Positions 59,022 through 64,000 of a stretch of 64,000 nt of DNA are shown one piece after another. Made by a program: the position numbers and the translations under genes. Below the pieces are notes generated by a model. The model saw only the letters and a program-made list of their open reading frames with translations. It made no database searches and was not told the DNA's origin. The stretch's first letter is position 1, and each line of letters starts with the position of its first letter. Origin of the DNA: Hyphodiscus hymeniophilus (taxonomy: Eukaryota > Ascomycota > Leotiomycetes > Helotiales > Hyphodiscaceae); NCBI GenBank assembly GCA_016508695.1, contig VNKQ01000004.1:1426001-1490000 (forward strand), read 5' to 3'.

Positions 59022-61430
59022 ATGGAGTCTCAACGGGGGCTGGAGACGCAGGACCGGAAGAGGGAACATCAGAGCTTGGTCAGCAGCGTTGAATCCGATG
59101 AAGACTCTCAAACCGCCCCTCCTGGCCGACCTCTCAGACAGCGGGGAAACACAAGACCACACTCGTTCAAGGCGTGCAATGAATGCAGGCAGCAGAAGGT
59201 ATGTATGTGTTTCATTGGTCTGCTCGAAAACTCACCAACGCGTGCAGTGAGCGCACAACGGTCTTTGGCAACCAACTACTATCTCCTGGGGTCGTGTAGA
59301 ACTGACCAATATCAGCTTCGTTGTGATGTGTCGGGTGAACCTGGGCAGACGCATGCGCCTTGCTCTCGTTGCAGGAAACATAACTTACCATGCAAAATCG
59401 AAGCCAACTTCAAGCGAGTCAAAAAAAGAGGGTCAGTCGAGGCATTCACCGTAGGTTGTTCAGCCAAAGCTCATGTTTATCAATTCTAGGAGGTATGAAG
59501 AACTACAGAGAGAAGTCGAGGAACTGAGAACCAAACTTGCTGAAAGAGAGGCACAAAATACCACGAAGCCTCACGATCGTTATGGAATCCAAGATGAAAT
59601 CTCTTCGGCAAATCCTGGGCGCATGGTACCAAGCTCCCAGCGGCTAGAGGACATTGAACTCTCTGGCGAGAGGGTTGAAAATTTATTCCATGAGTAAGCT
59701 TCAGATGCATTTTAAGGAGGGCCTGGAAGCTTATTGTTGCTGCAGGTTTCTTACATTCTACAATCCATCACTGCCGCTGCTCGATCAAAGAGTGGGTATC
59801 GACCACCACTTTAACGCCTGCCCTCTCTTGGGTTGGACGATCATGATAATAGCATCGCGGAGATCGCGCTATGAGCCAACACTAATGGCAGCACTCACTG
59901 CTCCATTTACGAAGCTTCTATGGGCAACGATCAGTACTATGCCTCAAGTATATCACATTGTCAAAGCTTTGTGTTTGCTTTGCACCTTTCCGCTTCCCGT
60001 TCACAACAGCAGTGTTGACCCCAACTTTCTCCTTAGCGGAATTATGATGCAGATGGCCTTGCAGAATGGCTTACACCGACCTGCTCATGCTCCCGAGTTC
60101 GGGAGAAATATTACCAGCGTATCAGATGCTGAGGTTAGAGAACGTACTTGGGTGAGTAAGACTCAGGCATTGAATTAATTTGACACGTTCTGTATGTTTT
60201 GCTTATTATGGAATCATGCAGATATGGACAGCTTGCAATATTGTTGTTCAGAGGTAAGCCACTGCGGTAGCCTCCTATTACAGAGACCATCGTTAAAAAA
60301 AATTACTAGAGCCACATATAGTTTTCCATCTCGATCTGTATATGATTGGACCCTTGGCTTGAATCTGGCCGATGGGCTTGCCTTGGATCTTCCCGAAGAC
60401 CTCCTCTTGCACCTGAAGATTGAAAAGTATTGTGATAAAGTCACGAGGACTTTGTATCAGAATTCTCTCGACCCACTCGGGATTCTTGCAGAATCAGAGC
60501 AGGCATCTACGATGTCAGTACTTCGAGAGGAGTATCGAGATATGGAAGCATCACTTGCAGATCGACTAACAGGTATGATTCTTCAGTTTCGCCGTTCTTT
60601 GCCAAGACCATATTGATTATCTCCTAGGTTGGAACAAGGCCTACTTCTTGGCAGCTGGTCTTCACCTACATGGATTTGCGTTCTTCATTCCTAGAACATC
60701 GGCCGCACATTCTACTGAACTTTTGCACGCCTACAGCATCGCAACACTCTATAGTACGTGTATGGAGAGCGAAACATATCCTTCTTGAGACAGTTTCGGG
60801 AGCGTTACCCCTCAGACATGTTTGAGAACCTCCTCTTTTCCAATCTAGACACTCCAAACGAAGTAATCACTAACTCCCTTGCTACAATCAGTCCAAACAG
60901 CCCTCGAATATGAAGCAAATACCAGTAACTTCCTTCGCTACTGTTCCTCACCGTTACAACAAGCGTTTACGTCCGCTTGCTGTATACTTCTCAAGCTTCT
61001 CAATAGCTCCTTTGCAGTGCACCTAGATCTCCCGCAAGGCAAAACACTTTTCAATTCGGGCGTCCTCGCGATCCGAACTATGAGTATCAATTCCAATGAT
61101 CTTGCTGCCCGGACAGCTGAGGCTTTGTCCAGAATGTGGCGTGCGGCCAGCTCGGGAGAGGGAAGTACGATGCCAGTGGAACTGACGATTCGAAGTCGGA
61201 TGAGCTCTAGTCATGTCACGGACTGCATGTGGAGCTGGAAAAAATATATGACAGATCTCTCGCAAGTATCTCAGCCTGCCACATCAAACACGGTAACACC
61301 GTATTTGCAACCTGGGGCAGTTGATTTCCAGCCGGTGTTCGACGACTTCAACGGGCTATCAGCATTGCAAGACAGCGATCTCTTCAATACTTTGGACTGG
61401 ACGTTTGACGAGAATGCAATGCTCCAGTAA
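59022..61430 (+). CDS. Zn2Cys6 transcription factor with fungal_trans domain
   Basis: Eight exons: 59022-59198, 59316-59431, 59490-59693, 59746-60151, 60222-60253, 60310-60572, 60628-60753 and 60892-61430, giving 620 aa. The frame extends upstream only to a GTG, so ATG 59022 is used. The zinc cluster is Cys52, Cys55, Cys62, Cys75, Cys78 and Cys85 (ACNECRQQK|LRC, PCSRCRKHNLPC). A coiled-coil dimer helix follows (EELQREVEELRTKLAEREAQ). The fungal_trans middle homology region includes FLTFYNPSLPLLD and GIMMQMALQNGLHRPAH. It lies between a glycosyltransferase row and an acyltransferase, so it could be a local regulator. The join between exons 7 and 8 fits the domain but is the least sure. Confidence 0.9.
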
Positions 61431-61717
61431 GAAGTCAATCGTGAGCAGTACCACACTGATTGAAGTTCAAGGCGGTAACCGCTGAGCAATCTGAGCGGTC
61501 CTAAAACCACCAAGGAGGCTCAAGAGATCCTCTACGTTTAAGGAGGGTCCAGGTGAGGCGAGAGTTACCAGGTCAAGACATGCATATTCTGCAATCATAG
61601 ATGGCTGGCATGAATGTCATGCAATTGTTCAAATGCTCTGAGCGGCCATCTGATAATCCGATAATGCAGTAAATGTCGATTTCATTTTTACTACTTATCT
61701 TACGATTTGCTAATCAA

Positions 61718-63395
61718 TCAAGTAGACTTCGAACATTTCGTATATAGCCATCTGGCCAAAGTCACACTCCTAGCGTCAACATGTTTCGCCACCATATGCG
61801 CCGTCCAGAACAAGAGCGGGTACATGACCATCAACGTCAGGAGAACCCCGAACGTGTACTGAAAACCTGGCTCTCTTCCAGTCCATTCTAAAGTCTTTGC
61901 TGAAAGATTCCAACCAATGGTGTACAGGAAGTGCCCATGGAGAATATACAAGGCGAAGGATATCTTACCGAGCCATTGTGCAAAACGAGTGGTGAAAATT
62001 GATTGGAGGAATTTTGCGTTATCCACAGAGAAAACGAGGAGCATTGCTGCGAGGTGGATCCAAAACTGATCCACGAAAAACTGCCGTCGGTAATTTTGTG
62101 GCACCAGTGTCGCCAAGGTCATAAAGCCAGGAGACGTTCCTCCCCCAAAATCCATCAATGGCATGCTGAGAACAAACAAGGCGACTATAAAGGTCGCAAG
62201 CCATGACATGTTTCCCACCGATGCCCATGGTTTCGCTTCAATGTCGAGGAATTTGGAGCGATCTGGATTAGTGGATTGAGTCTCATGAATGCCTTTCCGT
62301 TCTTTCCGTCCTGCTTCTCTCACGTGGCCCAATTCCGCAAGCAACACTCCTCCTAGGAAAAGAAACATATGGGTATATGCGTAGTAGAGCAAGTAGAGCA
62401 CAAGACCGCTCAGGATAAGGACCCGAACAGGTGTGTGGACCTTTGCCAAACCAACAAGCGTCAGGAATATTACCATTGAGCCATGGAATTCCACAGGGAT
62501 GGTCCATAGATTGGTGTCATACGTTGGATCATAGCCACCGGGATACACAGACGGCCGAAATGGGTCAGCCAGTTCAATCATACTTCTCATCCAGCATGCG
62601 ATGTTTTCTACCAATGTTTCGTACCGAGGTGGTTGGCGAGACCCTGGTCCTGTTCCGTAGAACCCTCCATAGGTGGCCAGCATTGCGAAAAAATGAATGA
62701 CTGCTGGAGGAAGGGTGAGTCTCATCCCCCTTCGAAATACTGACGAGCTGAGACAATCGAGGACTTCAGCGTGACGGTCATTTCGAATCAATGAAAGAGC
62801 TTTATAGCTCAGCGAGAACCCGGAGACGATGAAGAAGACTGCAACCATGGCCGAACCGGAATAAAGCAGCCTGACAATTGGCAATCTGGGCATCATCAGC
62901 TTTCTTGGACCTTTCGGGTGATGTCTTGTAGCATTGCGCTGCCGTAATTACTTACTGGATCAGAAGCCGACTGCCAGGATCGCAGCCCCAGCCATTGTTC
63001 AGACTCAAATTCCAGAGTACAGTTGTGTGGTGAAAAAGTACGCAGAGAGATGCGACTCCCCGAAGGCCATCTAACCAAGCCGTGGGATGCAATTTTCGCA
63101 CGGGCTTCGTCGTGGTTCCAAGAGATGTAGTGTGCTCTGCCTGCTGCACCCATGCTGGCAAATTCAGAGAATCCCAAATACGAGGTGTCAAGGGGGCGGG
63201 GGAAGCTGTCGATGCAGGGATATATTCCTCCATATAAGATGATCTCTCGTCTTTCAATTCTCCGTTGGTGCTACTGCTACCGTTTGATTGTCTGTGTGTT
63301 GGCGACGATCGAAGGGGCAAGCCTCCAACGTCCTCAGCTGTCGGTAAGACATGATATGCTGTGTCATTGACAGCGGCGCGACGTAAGAAATCCAT
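61718..63395 (-). CDS. Acyltransferase-3 family integral membrane protein
   Basis: Exons are 63395-62956 and 62885-61718, giving 535 aa. About 100 cytosolic residues precede the family start WLDGLRGVASLCVLFHHTT, whose His pair is the expected catalytic site. About ten membrane segments follow, with VAVFFIVSGFSLSYKAL, FRRGMRLTLPP, NLWTIPVEFHGSM and WLGKISFALYILHGHFLYT. Acyltransferase-3 proteins move acyl groups, often acetyl, across the membrane on to sugars or lipids. Next to glycosyltransferases this suggests decoration of a glycan or glycolipid; that is inference. It shares a 216-base promoter region with the membrane-protein gene at the right edge. Confidence 0.92.
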
Positions 63396-63611
63396 ATCTG
63401 CGTTGAAGAGCCGTCAATTATTTTTCTCTTTTCAATAGATTTGTTGCAGAATTGGCTCGATATTTATCGGGCTCTGCAAGGGAGTAATCTGCAGCCGGAT
63501 TAGGAAATATTCACATAATCCCCCTTGCCTGCCACGACATTTCGTAACTCGGCATGTAGAATTCCTGGATTGCTTCTTTGTCTCTTGATCACGGTCTTCT
63601 TCATTCTTAAC
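63396..63611. promoter_or_regulatory. Bidirectional promoter, acyltransferase / edge gene
   Basis: 216 bases separate the two start codons on opposite strands, so the two genes are likely expressed together. Confidence 0.5.
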
Positions 63612-64000
63612 ATGTTCAACCAACGTTATGTGGCATGGCTGATCGCTGCGCTGGTAGTCACGTATCTTCTACGATCTGGACATTATTTCGATGAAATACA
63701 TTTCACAGCATGGATTTCACATGCGGCTTCCAGTGTTGGGAGCTCAGAAACAGTATACGCATCCAATACACCTACCCAGCATGATGAGCACTTGACTCTA
63801 CCAATCAAACCAGAAGTAGTTCAGGCGAACGAGCATCTGCGACTCCACGATACAACGGCGGCCAAACCCCCAGAAGTTCTCTCTGCAGCTGTAAAGCCTT
63901 CAGCATCGGTTGAGAATTTGATGAAAGTTGGTCATACGCACTACCCATCGCCAACTTCAAACGCTGCCATTCCAGTCGCTACAAGCGAAACAAAAGTTGC
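63612..64000 (+). CDS. Type II membrane protein, partial (runs off the window)
   Basis: An ATG at 63612 opens a frame that stays open to base 64000, about 129 codons. The first residues (MFNQRYVAWLIAALVVTYLL) give a short basic tail and one membrane anchor. A long, Ser/Thr/Pro-rich stem follows (for example ETVYASNTPTQHDEH). This is the usual N-terminal plan of a Golgi glycosyltransferase or a similar type II enzyme, but no catalytic motif lies inside the window. Position and divergence from the acyltransferase suggest it belongs to the same group. An intron could interrupt the frame, so the exact limit is not known. Confidence 0.65.
   Translation, partial: MFNQRYVAWLIAALVVTYLLRSGHYFDEIHFTAWISHAASSVGSSETVYASNTPTQHDEHLTLPIKPEVVQANEHLRLHDTTAAKPPEVLSAAVKPSASVENLMKVGHTHYPSPTSNAAIPVATSETKV

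Overview
The window looks like nuclear DNA of a filamentous ascomycete (Pezizomycotina). The genes carry short GT-AG introns, mostly 45-215 bases, and encode fungal-specific families: a group VIII phytochrome histidine kinase, Zn2Cys6 regulators, a CRH glucan-chitin transglycosylase and a GPI-anchored GH76 protein. The family mix suggests Leotiomycetes, but that placement is inference. I see 22 protein-coding loci, two of them cut by the window edges. I found no convincing tRNA, rRNA, transposon or CRISPR array. Several open frames begin at GTG or TTG. For a nuclear gene I moved the start to the first in-frame ATG and joined exons by hand from splice sites and reading phase.

Layout. 1-13.3 kb: an ankyrin/RCC1/BTB protein (minus, 3' end outside the window) diverges from a phytochrome across 3.6 kb of non-coding DNA. 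14.5-18.9 kb: two GPI-anchored cell-wall enzymes face tail to tail (GH76 Dcw1/Dfg5-like and CRH). 21-28.4 kb: two Myb/SANT proteins are transcribed away from each other across a 5.6 kb gene-free interval. 29-39.3 kb: a mitochondrial Htd2-type dehydratase, a large uncharacterised protein with a premature TGA, Dom34, an aldo/keto reductase with an apparent alternative mitochondrial leader, and a Zn2Cys6 regulator. 40.9-52.2 kb: a charged nuclear-looking protein of unknown function, karyopherin Kap123, a GNAT acetyltransferase, a Ctr copper transporter and a peroxisomal malate synthase.

53.2-64 kb is the most suggestive region. Three different type II membrane glycosyltransferase-like genes (GT92-like, DUF5672, GT25) lie in tandem on the minus strand. 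They are followed by a divergent Zn2Cys6 regulator, an acyltransferase-3 membrane protein, and the start of another type II membrane protein that runs off the right edge. Together they look like a small regulated cluster that builds and acylates a glycan or glycolipid. The product is unknown and the cluster is inferred from content and order only.

Other points worth attention: two in-frame TGA interruptions (33606-33608, and 56398-56400 on the minus strand), a malate synthase whose PTS1 sits on a tiny last exon that intron retention would remove, and an 11-base microexon in the reductase gene.
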